From Bacillota bacterium (lineage in GTDB: Bacteria > Bacillota > UBA4882 > UBA8346), in contig JAEXDA010000049.1 of NCBI GenBank assembly GCA_023401925.1, positions 62,001 to 126,000 of the forward strand: a stretch of 64,000 nt of DNA, given 5' to 3'. Both the position numbers and the translations under genes were made by a program. This document shows, piece after piece, positions 25,272 to 34,801 of this stretch (position 1 is its first letter; each line of letters starts with the position of its first letter). The notes beneath the pieces were generated by a model. The model had not been told where the DNA came from and did not search any database. It saw only the letters and a list, made by a program, of their open reading frames with translations.

Positions 25272-25649
25272 TCATTCTTTAAAGGCAACCGCCTCAACTT
25301 CCACCAAAGCATCTTTAGGCAGACGCGCTACTTCAACAGCAACCCGGGCAGGAAAGTCCGAAGTGAAGAAAGTAGAATAAACCTCGTTCATGGAAGTAAA
25401 ATTATTCATATCTGATAAATAAACAGTCGTTTTGACGACATTGTTAAGCTCCATACCAGCAGCTGTAATAATCGCCTTTAAATTATTCAAAGATTGGCAC
25501 GTCTGCTCGACAATATTGCCAGCCATTTCCCCAGTACTAGGGTTAATCGGCAGTTGCCCGGAAACAAAAAGAAAATTACCGGCTTTACGAGCTTGCGAAT
25601 AAGGCCCAATAGCAGCCGGGGCATTCTGCGTATTGATTATTTTCAACAT
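25272..25649 (-). CDS. RidA-family 2-iminobutanoate/2-iminopropanoate deaminase
   Basis: This 125-residue YjgF/RidA protein hydrolyses reactive enamine/imine intermediates released by PLP enzymes. It has IGPYSQARKAGNFLFVSGQL, the substrate-carboxylate arginine in FPARVAVEVARLP (R102) and the terminal VEVEAVAF. It precedes two PLP beta-eliminating lyases on the same strand, which is functionally coherent because those lyases generate 2-aminoacrylate. Confidence 0.9.
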   Translation of the reverse strand: MLKIINTQNAPAAIGPYSQARKAGNFLFVSGQLPINPSTGEMAGNIVEQTCQSLNNLKAIITAAGMELNNVVKTTVYLSDMNNFTSMNEVYSTFFTSDFPARVAVEVARLPKDALVEVEAVAFKE

Positions 25650-25809
25650 TTTCTAGTTACTCCTTTTTCTTTGTGTAATGTAAGAACAAAGGCCCATTTT
25701 CAAATTTTTAATTTTACTAATGCATAATGTTTGGACTGGAATCGTTACAGGAATAGTTCCAATGCACTTTACAGTTCTTATCACAAGATTCCTTAAGTCT
25801 CGATCATTC

Positions 25810-26517
25810 TCATTGAATTTCTTTTTTTGCTACCGCAATTTCTTTTCCATGGGAAAGAATTGACTCTAACATAATTTCTCCCGCAGCCAAGATATGTTCC
25901 TGAACCCTCTGCTCCACCAGGTCGCAGTCGTGTTGACGAAATGCCTCCAATATCGGCTGGTGCGCATTGCTTTCCCGATTTAATTGGGAATTTGCAACCA
26001 AATATTCTTTAGACATGACCATATATAGACGGGTTTGAATCCGGACTCCTTCTATCATCTTGATAAGTCTGGAATGATTACAATGAGTAGTTATAAAGTC
26101 ATGAAATTTGATGTCATTTTCAACAAAAGACATCGCATTATTGATTTGAGATGCTTCTACCATTTCTTGAGTATGTGTTCCCAAAGTATTGAGATCATCT
26201 TTTGTCAAATATTCCGTAGCTAACCGGGCTGCCAGACCTTCTAAGCGACTTCTGAGCAGATAAGTGCTTTTTATTTCACTCGGAATCATCGGAGATACAT
26301 AAGCGCCTTTTCTGGGCTCAAATTGTAAAATTCCCTGTGCAACAAGTTCCCGAATAGCTTCCCGTACGGGGGAACGGCTGATCTTCATTTGTTGGGCTAT
26401 ATATTGTTCAATAACTCGATCCCCCGGCTTGAGATCTCCGGATACAATTGCAGCAATAATATCATTGATGACCTCGGTATGGAGTAAAGTATTCGTGGCT
26501 GGTTGGAATGAATTCAT
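25810..26517 (-). CDS. GntR-family regulator, FadR/FCD subgroup
   Basis: The N-terminal winged helix shows IVSGDLKPGDRVIEQYIAQQ, then ISRSPVREAIRELVAQGIL. The C-terminal all-helical FCD domain has RSRLEGLAARLATEYL and NDIKFHDFI, with metal-ligand-type histidines (HDFITTHCNH). It ends in a region rich in E and H (VQEHILAAGE). The start is ATG 26517, with GGAG eight bases upstream. FCD regulators usually sense organic acids such as hexuronates or lactate, which suits the neighbouring acid-sugar genes. It is a likely regulator of the 26.6-36.1 kb run. Confidence 0.88.
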   Translation of the reverse strand: MNSFQPATNTLLHTEVINDIIAAIVSGDLKPGDRVIEQYIAQQMKISRSPVREAIRELVAQGILQFEPRKGAYVSPMIPSEIKSTYLLRSRLEGLAARLATEYLTKDDLNTLGTHTQEMVEASQINNAMSFVENDIKFHDFITTHCNHSRLIKMIEGVRIQTRLYMVMSKEYLVANSQLNRESNAHQPILEAFRQHDCDLVEQRVQEHILAAGEIMLESILSHGKEIAVAKKEIQ

Positions 26518-26639
26518 TTTAAGCTCCAATATTTGAATTTATTAATACTAAAAATACTCTATATAATTTCCGGAAGAATTAGGGAAATCCTTCAAAATGC
26601 TAAGATTGAGTATCTGGTTTGAGAATACTCACAATTACT

Positions 26640-27668
26640 TTATAGAATCGCCATTTTGGCCCCATATTCGATAGCCTGAATCATACTGGATTCTGAAGCG
26701 AGCCTTTTTCCTACCAGATCAAAAGCAGTGCCGTGATCCACTGAGGAACGAATAATGGGTAAACCAAGAGTGATATTGATCCCGCTAACATCCTCCCAAC
26801 CGTTCTTGGATGCGTTCCAAATAAAGCCAACAACTTTAATGGGAATATGCCCTTGGTCATGATACATGGCGACCGCGATATCATACCATCCTCCCCTAAG
26901 CTTGGGGAAAATACTGTCTGGTGGGATTGGACCCTCAACATGAACTCCCATGATTTTAGCCTCTTGTATTGCCGGTATAATTTCTTGCAGTTCCTCCGAA
27001 CCAAAGAGGCCATTTTCTCCGGCATGAGGATTGAGACCTGCGACCCCGATCTTGGGAGTCAAAATTCCAATCTTTTGGCATGCCTCGTTTGCCAGCATGA
27101 TTACACGAAATACGCGATCCTTTTCAACCCGATCGCAAGCCTGCCGTAATGATACATGTGTAGAAACATGAATTACACGAAAATTTTCATGTACCAACAT
27201 CATTGCATAATCGCTAATGCCGGTATAATGGGCATATATCTCGGTATGGCCGGAAAAATGATGCCCTGCCATATTAATAGCCTCTTTATTGATGGGAGCG
27301 GTGACCGTAGCATCAATCCGGTGCTCCATCGCTAGTGAAATCGCTTTTTCTACGGCGGCAAATGCGGCCTCGCCAGCCAACGCCGATACTTTACCATATT
27401 GTAACTTCTTCAGATCGACATTTTTCAAGTCCAGTACATCAATAACTCCATATTCAAAATTGGCCTCATCAACATCAGTAATCAAATGGATTTGGCATTC
27501 CGCTTTTAAAATTCCGACTGCGGCCGCCATCACATTCCCGTCTCCAATCACCAAAGGCCGACATAGCTCATATATATTCTTTCTGATCAGTGCTTTAACG
27601 ACCACCTCCGGTCCAATCCCGGCCGGATCACCCATCGTAATACCAACCAACGGTCTTTTGAAATTCAA
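26640..27668 (-). CDS. PdxA2-type 4-phospho-D-threonate/D-erythronate dehydrogenase
   Basis: The 342-residue protein is a PdxA-family metal- and NAD-dependent dehydrogenase, showing GITMGDPAGIGPEVVVKALI, HFSGHTEIYAHYTG, AMYHDQGHIPIKV and PIIRSSVDHGTAFD. True pyridoxine PdxA acts on 4-phosphohydroxy-L-threonine. Copies next to DUF1537 kinases oxidatively decarboxylate 4-phospho-threonate or erythronate to dihydroxyacetone phosphate, and the kinase gene is immediately upstream here, so I favour PdxA2. The start is TTG 27668 with GGGAG ten bases upstream. Confidence 0.85.
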   Translation of the reverse strand: MNFKRPLVGITMGDPAGIGPEVVVKALIRKNIYELCRPLVIGDGNVMAAAVGILKAECQIHLITDVDEANFEYGVIDVLDLKNVDLKKLQYGKVSALAGEAAFAAVEKAISLAMEHRIDATVTAPINKEAINMAGHHFSGHTEIYAHYTGISDYAMMLVHENFRVIHVSTHVSLRQACDRVEKDRVFRVIMLANEACQKIGILTPKIGVAGLNPHAGENGLFGSEELQEIIPAIQEAKIMGVHVEGPIPPDSIFPKLRGGWYDIAVAMYHDQGHIPIKVVGFIWNASKNGWEDVSGINITLGLPIIRSSVDHGTAFDLVGKRLASESSMIQAIEYGAKMAIL

Positions 27669-27731
27669 CGGTGATCAACTCCCTTATTAAAAAATGTTCA
27701 ATCATTTTCTTCAACCTGTATTTTTAATATG

Positions 27732-28988
27732 CTATCCTTTAAAAAAACGAATCAAAGTCCCAGAATCGCCAAACGAACCAGCCTTGGTAATAACTTCAAG
27801 CCCATCCACAAGTCCATCTATCACTTTACCCTGGCAAATTCCATGCTCAAGTTCCTTTTGAATTTCGAGTGCCTTTACACCCAGCTTATCAAACAAGCTG
27901 GAAACGGTGTCGCCACCAGTTACAAAAAGTCTACGAATAGGAATCTTATTAAATGTGCGACGACCAATTTCTCCCAAACCAGCGACTATTTTGGAGGCAT
28001 CAGTTGTTGCCGAACCGGTGTTTTCTTGAAATACATATAACAAAACCGCTTGATTGCCATCCCGGCGACTACTAATTTTTCTCACTGCTTGTTCAATATC
28101 CGTTTCTGCTGAACTTTTATCAGAAAAACTATCAGGGTGGACCATAACAGTTAAAATCTCAGGCAAAACCTTTTTTACCTCGGCAACCTGTACAGCAGAA
28201 GTTGGGCTTTTACTCCCGACAATCGCCATGTTGATTCCGGTTCTTTCCGGGGAGTTTTTTTCATCATCAATCTGCTTTTGTAAACACACGGATCCTTTCA
28301 ATTTCGCGAAAGCCTCGGCTAAACCCGCCGAACCACATGGTAAAATCCCTGTTTCACGAACAATTACCTCAGCCAGACAATTTAGGTGGCTGTTTGTGGT
28401 GGCATCGGCGATAATGATCTTACAATTTTGATCCAGTAGCTTTTGGAGTCGACGACGGATGGATTTCACTCCGGCGGTGATTTCATCTAAAGCAATAAGT
28501 CCGGTTTTTAAATGACTTTGGCTTTCCAATAAAGTCGGAAGATATGAATTTCGAACCGGCGCTACCGGATCGGCAGCAATCTCCGATTCATGGACTGGTA
28601 TTCCATTGATAAGTTGATATCCGTTACAAGTAATCCGTTCATTATCCGGAAAAGCCGGAGCTACCAACGCCGCTTTAAGATGAGGGAGCTCATCTAAAAA
28701 CGCTGTTATTTCAATTCCAATATTTCCTCGAATCGCGGAGTCAATTTTCTTGTAGACTAGATCAGTTTGTTTGATTTTCAAATTACGAACCAGTAAGCGG
28801 TTGATCTGATAAGCATCCTTTTCCGATAAACCTCTAGTTCCAGTTTGAAAAGCCAGTGCCTGGTACTTCAAATCGAAAAGGTTCGCCGATAATTTAAAAA
28901 TCATCATTGACTTCATACCCCGCTTGGCGAACTGTACAATTGTATCGTTGGCGCCGGTTAAATCATCTGCTATTACAAAAATGGCCAC
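27732..28988 (-). CDS. Four-carbon acid sugar kinase (DUF1537, DtnK/OtnK family)
   Basis: The family phosphorylates C4 acid sugars such as D-threonate or erythronate. The N-terminal domain opens AIFVIADDLTGANDTIVQFA, the DUF1537 signature, with DLVYKKIDSAIRGNIG and APAFPDNERI. The C-terminal nucleotide domain has FVTGGDTVSSLFDKLGV and the closing TKAGSFGDSGTLIRF. I take GTG 28988 as start, since GGGGGAG sits six bases upstream and the ADDLTGA motif then falls at the usual distance. It is followed by pdxA2 after 63 bases. Confidence 0.9.
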   Translation of the reverse strand: MAIFVIADDLTGANDTIVQFAKRGMKSMMIFKLSANLFDLKYQALAFQTGTRGLSEKDAYQINRLLVRNLKIKQTDLVYKKIDSAIRGNIGIEITAFLDELPHLKAALVAPAFPDNERITCNGYQLINGIPVHESEIAADPVAPVRNSYLPTLLESQSHLKTGLIALDEITAGVKSIRRRLQKLLDQNCKIIIADATTNSHLNCLAEVIVRETGILPCGSAGLAEAFAKLKGSVCLQKQIDDEKNSPERTGINMAIVGSKSPTSAVQVAEVKKVLPEILTVMVHPDSFSDKSSAETDIEQAVRKISSRRDGNQAVLLYVFQENTGSATTDASKIVAGLGEIGRRTFNKIPIRRLFVTGGDTVSSLFDKLGVKALEIQKELEHGICQGKVIDGLVDGLEVITKAGSFGDSGTLIRFFKG

Positions 28989-29092
28989 TCTGTCTCCCCC
29001 TTTTCGCCAAGCGCAATCATTCATTCAAAACATTTCCCCGAAGCTTATTCTTAAGAGGAATCTGGATTCAAGGTATTTCCTATGTAATACAC

Positions 29093-30229
29093 TCACTGGA
29101 TCGACCGGTAAATACTTTCAGCGTCCGCTTGGTTTAATTGGCGGGGATTGTTCTTCAATAACCTCTCATTGGTTAGCGCCTCCTTAGTCAATTCCGGAAT
29201 CAATTTCGAATCAATCCCGACTTCCTTTAAAGTCCTGGGAACCGGGAAACTTTTTACGTAACTTGCGATCATTGCAATCAAGCCCCGGCCATTTTCGGCA
29301 ACCTGACCGTTTTCCTTGAATAAACCGGCAACACTATTCAATAAAGTCTCAATCGATGAAAAGTTATATTCCAGTACTGGGACCAGCAACATTCCATTGG
29401 CCACGCCATGGGGCACTCCTCTTTTTCCAAGCGGATAAGATAAAGCATGGACAGCCGTCGTACCCGCGATAGTAAGAGCAAGCCCGCCAAAAAAACTTCC
29501 GAGCAGCATATTGCCACGGATTTCCGGTGTGTTCTTTACCGCGATTTGTCCCAGGTTTTCACCTAATAACTCAAGTCCTTTGAATGCATATGCCGCACTA
29601 ACCGCATTGCCGTTGCATGAAATATACGATTCAATACAGTGGCACAAAGCATCCATTCCAGTAGCTGCCGCTATTTTGAGCGGCAATCCTTGGGTCAGGG
29701 AAGGATCCAAAACTACCCAATCCGGGATGAATTGGCTGCTAATAACGGCTTCTTTATTACCAGTTTCCTTATCGAAGACTAATGCATTCGGGGTTGCCTC
29801 AGAACCCGTCCCAGCGGTGGTAGGAATTAAAATCAGCCCTGTAATTCGCTTTCCTGCTTTTTCATTGCCGTAAATCTCATTCACCTTTTTAGAACTATTG
29901 TTCAGAGTGGCGACTATTTTGGCCGTATCCAAAACACTGCCGCCTCCTACCCCGACTACCATCTCGTATTTACCGACACGGCAGACCTCAAGGGCTCGCT
30001 GAACCTCATCGGACTTGGGTTCATTCTCTAGCTCGGCGTAAACACTGACCTCACCCGATAAACATCCTTTCACTTTATCTGCAATCCCTGCTTTTAAAAT
30101 GCCCTTATCCGTTAACAACAAAATCTTTTTCCCATCAAAATCAGGTATTCTCTTGGGTAAAAGCTGTACTGTCTCCGAGCCAAAAATCACCTGAGCCGGA
30201 AAACGATTCATGATTTCAAATGAAAACAT
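29093..30229 (-). CDS. Iron-containing alcohol dehydrogenase (type III)
   Basis: The 378-residue protein has the NAD-binding segment GVGGGSVLDTAKIVA, PTTAGTGSEATPNALV, and the metal site motifs DALCHCIESYI, GTTAVHALSYPLG and GVPHGVANGMLL. These enzymes reduce or oxidise alcohols, aldehydes or hydroxy acids. I prefer ATG 30229, because GAAGGATGGG is well spaced to it and the ATG at 30241 lies inside that site. It is located between a DapA-like aldolase and an acid-sugar kinase, so it may oxidise or reduce an aldehyde made in the same pathway. Confidence 0.9.
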   Translation of the reverse strand: MFSFEIMNRFPAQVIFGSETVQLLPKRIPDFDGKKILLLTDKGILKAGIADKVKGCLSGEVSVYAELENEPKSDEVQRALEVCRVGKYEMVVGVGGGSVLDTAKIVATLNNSSKKVNEIYGNEKAGKRITGLILIPTTAGTGSEATPNALVFDKETGNKEAVISSQFIPDWVVLDPSLTQGLPLKIAAATGMDALCHCIESYISCNGNAVSAAYAFKGLELLGENLGQIAVKNTPEIRGNMLLGSFFGGLALTIAGTTAVHALSYPLGKRGVPHGVANGMLLVPVLEYNFSSIETLLNSVAGLFKENGQVAENGRGLIAMIASYVKSFPVPRTLKEVGIDSKLIPELTKEALTNERLLKNNPRQLNQADAESIYRSIQ

Positions 30230-30297
30230 AATAATTCCCATCCTTCAACGTTATACTTTATTTGAACAGAAGATTCTCAAAATGGAGGACTCCGGGA

Positions 30298-30411
30298 GGC
30301 TGTCGCAAAAGCATCTCCAATTAGCGAGATACACAATATATATGCACCAATAAATAACTAAAGTTTATATGTTGTAGTGTCACTATCCATAATTTCTCTT
30401 TTGCGGCAACC
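30298..30411. mobile_element. MITE-like palindromic element, copy 2 (114 bp)
   Basis: The ends GGCTGTCGCAAAAG (30298-30311) and CTTTTGCGGCAACC (30398-30411) are inverted repeats with 12 of 14 matches. Internal arms near GATACACAATATAT and TATATGTTGTAGTGTC correspond in position to those of the 115-base element at 22635. It lies between the DapA-like gene and the alcohol dehydrogenase gene and so interrupts the operon, but it adds no stop to any gene. Confidence 0.65.
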
Positions 30412-30475
30412 CCTTATCCCAAAGCCATCCTTTTTACGGTATTGTCTTGACTTTATCCTTGAAGGCAAAATAGGT

Positions 30476-31408
30476 TTATTTTAAAAGTCCCCACTTGACC
30501 ATCAATTCTTTTAACGCTTTCGTCTGTTCATCGTTAAGGGGCAACATCGGGGGACGCATCATTCCTCCAGCCAATCCAAGCAAATCCAAAGCTTTTTTGG
30601 CATAAGCGACCTGGCCGAAAGCCTGGTTAATCCCGCCGCTCCACCACCAATCGTACATCATGAACTCTTCCTGATGAACTTTCTGGGCCTCCTGGTAGTC
30701 ACCTTTTTGGATGGCCTCCCAAGTGCGAATACCTAATTTAGGGTGAAAACAAGAATCAAATGAAATAAACCCGCTCATCTTTGCAAGGGCAGCAAAGGGC
30801 TCATAGCAAGAAGAACCGGCGAAAACTATCAATTCGGATGTAAGCGCTTCAGCATGGAAAAAGCGTTTGATATTTTCCGAGGTTTCTTTCAAGGCAAACA
30901 CATTACTTAACTTCGCAAGCTTATGCACCAGTTCAACGGACATATCACTGCCGCTACCGACAATCGGATTGTTATAAAGCATGATCGGTATATCAACCCG
31001 AGCATTGATAAATTCATAAAAGCTATATATTTGTGCAGGATTATATGGCAAATAATACGGTTGTACAATCATAACGGCATCTACACCGATGCTCTTGGAA
31101 TAGTTGGCCAGTTCAATAACATTAAATACATTCGTATCATTGCACCCCGCAATGACCGGAATTTTATCATCCGCAGCTTCAACGGCGGCCTTAATCACTT
31201 GCTTGCGTTCCTCCATATTCATGGCATAGCATTCACCCGTGCTGCCATTGGCTATCAAAAAACCATTCGACGCATTCATTCCGTTTTTTAGGACGTACTC
31301 AACATTTCTTTTGAACCCTGTCAAATCCAAACTTAAATCTTCGTTGAACGGGGTCATTAATAAAACGCCACTGCCTTTGAATTTTTCTTTCTGAGCTTGA
31401 GTAAACAT
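30476..31408 (-). CDS. DapA-family aldolase (dihydrodipicolinate synthase/N-acetylneuraminate lyase type)
   Basis: The 310-residue TIM-barrel class I aldolase has the Schiff-base lysine in FALKETSENI, the catalytic tyrosine in IMLYNNPIVG, and the substrate-carboxylate loop NGSTGECYAMNMEERKQVI. The N-terminus GSGVLLMTPFNEDLSLD is typical. The family joins or splits pyruvate and an aldehyde, and catabolic members cleave 2-keto-3-deoxy acids. The absence of other lysine-biosynthesis genes and the acid-sugar neighbours argue for a catabolic role. The exact substrate is not known. Confidence 0.87.
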   Translation of the reverse strand: MFTQAQKEKFKGSGVLLMTPFNEDLSLDLTGFKRNVEYVLKNGMNASNGFLIANGSTGECYAMNMEERKQVIKAAVEAADDKIPVIAGCNDTNVFNVIELANYSKSIGVDAVMIVQPYYLPYNPAQIYSFYEFINARVDIPIMLYNNPIVGSGSDMSVELVHKLAKLSNVFALKETSENIKRFFHAEALTSELIVFAGSSCYEPFAALAKMSGFISFDSCFHPKLGIRTWEAIQKGDYQEAQKVHQEEFMMYDWWWSGGINQAFGQVAYAKKALDLLGLAGGMMRPPMLPLNDEQTKALKELMVKWGLLK

Positions 31409-31492
31409 TTAAATCCCTTCCTTTTTATATGATATTTTTAGCTTTTCCCTATAAGCTCTCATCAAGGTAATACTCTTTTACTGAAAGCTCTT

Positions 31493-32329
31493 TTAACCTT
31501 TTACTGCACCGGCACCCCATCCTTTAATCAATGCCTTTTGGGTGAGCATGAAGATAATTAACGCTGGGATGCTTACTATGACACTACCCGATAAAATGAA
31601 TTCCCACAAAATATCAAACTGCCCAATAAAACCATTCAAGCCTACGGGATATGTCATTTTTGCGTCCGAATTGAGCAGAATCAAGGCTACAATATATTCA
31701 TTCCAAGCAAGTGTAAATGTATAAACTCCAATCGCTACAATACCCGGTGTCAAAATCGGTAGTATCACTGAAAACAAGCTCCGTACACGGCCGGCACCAT
31801 CAATAGCCGCTGCTTCCTCAATTTCCATCGGTACCGAGGCAAAAAACGATCGCAACATCCATAGACAATATGGGAGGCAAAGAGAAATATAGGCAATCGT
31901 TATGCCTAGCAAAGAATCAACCAGTCCCAACCGCTGAAACCAGAGATATAATGGAATGATTAATAAAATAGCAGGCAAAAGATAGACATATAATGAAAAT
32001 GCTGCAAAAAAATCCCTGCCGCGATATTTGAACCTGGTCAAACTATACGCGCCCAAAATCGAAAATAGTGTTGTCAAAATAATCGTCGCCACAACAACAA
32101 TACAACTATTCACCAAGTAAGAGGCAAATTGCGTCTGCGTAAACAAATGAATATAGTTTTCAATGGTCCATTGTTTCGGCAAAATTGTCGGCGGTATATT
32201 GAAAAATTCGATTTTGGGTCGAATCGAACATAAGAAGATCCAAAAAATCGGGCCCATGGAAAATAACACAAACAGGATGATGCACAGATAAAATAAGATC
32301 TTAAAAATTATTTTTTTCGATTTCATCAT
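31493..32329 (-). CDS. Sugar ABC transporter permease, MalG type
   Basis: A 278-residue inner-membrane subunit with about six membrane segments. Its coupling loop, EIEEAAAIDGAGRVRSLFSV followed by ILPILTPG, is a full EAA motif. The C-terminus KGWGAGAVKG is family-typical. Its ATG shares one base with the stop of the MalF-type gene (TAATG), which indicates translational coupling. It precedes the DapA-like gene by 84 bases. No ATPase gene is present in the run. Confidence 0.93.
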   Translation of the reverse strand: MMKSKKIIFKILFYLCIILFVLFSMGPIFWIFLCSIRPKIEFFNIPPTILPKQWTIENYIHLFTQTQFASYLVNSCIVVVATIILTTLFSILGAYSLTRFKYRGRDFFAAFSLYVYLLPAILLIIPLYLWFQRLGLVDSLLGITIAYISLCLPYCLWMLRSFFASVPMEIEEAAAIDGAGRVRSLFSVILPILTPGIVAIGVYTFTLAWNEYIVALILLNSDAKMTYPVGLNGFIGQFDILWEFILSGSVIVSIPALIIFMLTQKALIKGWGAGAVKG

Positions 32330-33213
32330 TATGCCTCCTGCCCGCTTTTTTTCTTATGTTTCATGTAAAAGAAAATTACCACGCAAACCATAATTGAAAT
32401 AAGAATCGAAATCGCCGAACCTCTACCCAATTGCATTCCAGTAAACGCGTATTTATAAGCAAAAAGTGGTAATGTGGTCGTACTGGAACCCGGGCCACCC
32501 CCGGTCAACATAAAAATCTCGTCGAATTTCTTAAACATAAAAATGATCCTTAAAAGGAGTACAACCGATACAACATCCTTGATGGCGGGCAAGGTTATAT
32601 AACGGAACTCTTTCCAAATATTAGCTCCATCCACTTTCGCCGACTCATAAAGTTCTTGGGGAATTGTCTGCAAACCGGCCAAAACATTAATAACAACGAA
32701 TGGGAAGTATTGCCATATCCCGATAAATAAAATCGACATTAAAGCGCCATTTGGTGTCCCCAACCAACTTATTGGGTGGTCGATCAATCCTACGGACTGC
32801 AGCATGGAATTCAGTAAACCGTAGTTTTCATTAAACATCCATCGCCACATCAAGACAATCGACACATTGGGCATGAAGAACGGTAATAAAATAAAAGCTC
32901 TTACCAATCCCCGCCCCCTAAACTCTTCATTAAGAAAGAGCGCAACCACGATTCCCAAAATCATCTGGCCGCTAACGGTTACTATCAACCAAATGAGACT
33001 TACCCTGGCTGCATTCCAAAAATCAGGATCCAGAAGAGTTTTGATATAATTTTGCAGACCGACAAAGCGACCTTGCAATTCATAAATAAGCTGGGAATTA
33101 AGACTTAACTTTGCTGCAAAGCATATTGGATAAATAACCAGAGCAGCAATTGCAATTAAAGCCGGCAATAGCAGCCAAATCCCCAAAACGTTATCACTTT
33201 TTTTGTAATACAA
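32329..33213 (-). CDS. Sugar ABC transporter permease, MalF type
   Basis: The 294-residue protein has an N-terminal membrane anchor (LGIWLLLPALIAIAALVIYP) and about five further segments. The EAA loop is ELYESAKVDGANIWKEFRYI followed by TLPAIKD. It is followed with a one-base overlap by the MalG-type permease and preceded by two paralogous binding-protein genes. The likely ligand is an oligosaccharide or acidic sugar, given the catabolic genes downstream. Confidence 0.93.
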   Translation of the reverse strand: MYYKKSDNVLGIWLLLPALIAIAALVIYPICFAAKLSLNSQLIYELQGRFVGLQNYIKTLLDPDFWNAARVSLIWLIVTVSGQMILGIVVALFLNEEFRGRGLVRAFILLPFFMPNVSIVLMWRWMFNENYGLLNSMLQSVGLIDHPISWLGTPNGALMSILFIGIWQYFPFVVINVLAGLQTIPQELYESAKVDGANIWKEFRYITLPAIKDVVSVVLLLRIIFMFKKFDEIFMLTGGGPGSSTTTLPLFAYKYAFTGMQLGRGSAISILISIMVCVVIFFYMKHKKKSGQEA

Positions 33214-33379
33214 CTATACCCCCCCTATCCATTTTGGTAGTGGAATCAACTGGCTGACTAAAATTAACCAGTTGATTCCCGGTCATTCAGTAAACTCCGT
33301 TTATACCAGTAAAACTTTTCAAATAATATTTGCAGCTTATCTATCTACCAAATTTACTGGATAGTATTATACTGGTTTA

Positions 33380-34678
33380 TTACTTCACATTAAAAATTTC
33401 CCGCCAAGCTTTTGCCACAGTCTTTAAAGCTTGTTCCGCAGATACCTGTCCGGCCATAAAATTATTCACTTGAGTTGAAAGAGTCGGATCAGATACGGCC
33501 AATCCAAGGTAAGGGTTGATGGCACCAGAATTTCGGAACTGAAAATCAGTTCCGTATTCAAAAGCGTATTCCATCGATTTTTTAACGACCCTATCCCATT
33601 TTTGGATAGCAGGTACTGAATAATATTCTTTATTGTTTTGCCAACTTGTACGGACTGGCAGGCTATGACCTGGAACTGCGGTGGTTAAAAATTTCAAATA
33701 TTGTTTATCACTCATATAAAACGCAATAAACTTCTTTGCCAGGCTGGAATTTTTCGATGTTTTAAAAACTACAAAATCGTTAATTGTCGTTTTAACCACC
33801 GGCTTTTTCCCAGAAGGGCCGACTGGCGTCGGGACAACTCCAATGCTAGAATGGAGCATATCCGGGTTATAACGATCAATATTTAAGAGAATCCTTCCCG
33901 GATAACGAATCATTGCCGTCATTCCCTTGGAGAACTGGATACCCTCATCACTCCACCGGGTATTCGCTACCCCGGGCGGACAATACTGCGCTAGTTTTCC
34001 CCAAAACTCCAACGCTTCAATTGCTTGAGGGGAATCGACTGTTACGTTATTATTTTTATCAAAATAATCGCCGCCATTAGCCCATAAGATACTGCTAAAA
34101 GTGAAGTAGTTTTCGGGAATACCTCCGTTAATAGCCATTCCCCATTGATCAATCTTACCGTCGCCGTTGGTGTCTTTTGTTAATTCTTTAGCTGCCTTCA
34201 GCCATTCATCAAAAGTGGTAGGAGGCTCAATACCAGCCTTCTCAAAAAGGTCTTTCCTGTAATAAAGCAGCATTGATTCCATGGATGCGGGAATGTCATA
34301 AACTCTACCCGTTTTATTTGGTGCTACAAATTTTCTGGGAATATCGCCCAATTTCTTATAGACATCGTCCAGCGGGACCAAATAACCTTGTTCGACCAAA
34401 GCAGGAACATACCTGGGCGAGAAAAAGGCCACATCTGGAGCCGATCCGGATCTCAGCATGGATGCCAATTTAGGCAGCACGTCTTCAAGATTTGCATGCG
34501 AAAGAAAGACTTTGACTCCGGGATTAGCTTTTTCAAAAGCTTTAATTATTTCATTATCAACTGCCACCGAACTCGGATCAGTTTCCGGGCTAAGGTATGT
34601 GATAGTATTAGATGCGGCAAAACTCTGTAAACTTATGACTAACACGATGATCAAAGAAAGGAATAAAACTTTTTTCAT
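33380..34678 (-). CDS. Extracellular solute-binding protein, paralogue A
   Basis: The 432-residue periplasmic binding protein has a signal peptide (MKKVLFLSLIIVLVISLQSF, cleaved at AASN) and no lipobox. An EF-hand-like loop, DTNGDGKIDQWG (about 180-191), is a good calcium site of D-x-N-x-D-G-x-I-D type. The C-terminus EQALKTVAKAWREIFNVK is shared with the neighbouring paralogue at 34802. By eye, about six residues in ten are identical across the full length. It is the closer of the two to the permease genes. Confidence 0.9.
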   Translation of the reverse strand: MKKVLFLSLIIVLVISLQSFAASNTITYLSPETDPSSVAVDNEIIKAFEKANPGVKVFLSHANLEDVLPKLASMLRSGSAPDVAFFSPRYVPALVEQGYLVPLDDVYKKLGDIPRKFVAPNKTGRVYDIPASMESMLLYYRKDLFEKAGIEPPTTFDEWLKAAKELTKDTNGDGKIDQWGMAINGGIPENYFTFSSILWANGGDYFDKNNNVTVDSPQAIEALEFWGKLAQYCPPGVANTRWSDEGIQFSKGMTAMIRYPGRILLNIDRYNPDMLHSSIGVVPTPVGPSGKKPVVKTTINDFVVFKTSKNSSLAKKFIAFYMSDKQYLKFLTTAVPGHSLPVRTSWQNNKEYYSVPAIQKWDRVVKKSMEYAFEYGTDFQFRNSGAINPYLGLAVSDPTLSTQVNNFMAGQVSAEQALKTVAKAWREIFNVK

Positions 34679-34801
34679 TAGTACCCTCCCTTTCGAGTTA
34701 ATTAAGTGATTGTCTTAACCCATCTAAAATTTCTGTTTATGCTATCGCTGAAAATCTTATTTCAAGATTTACCTTTAATATATCCGTAAATATATCCTTT
34801 T

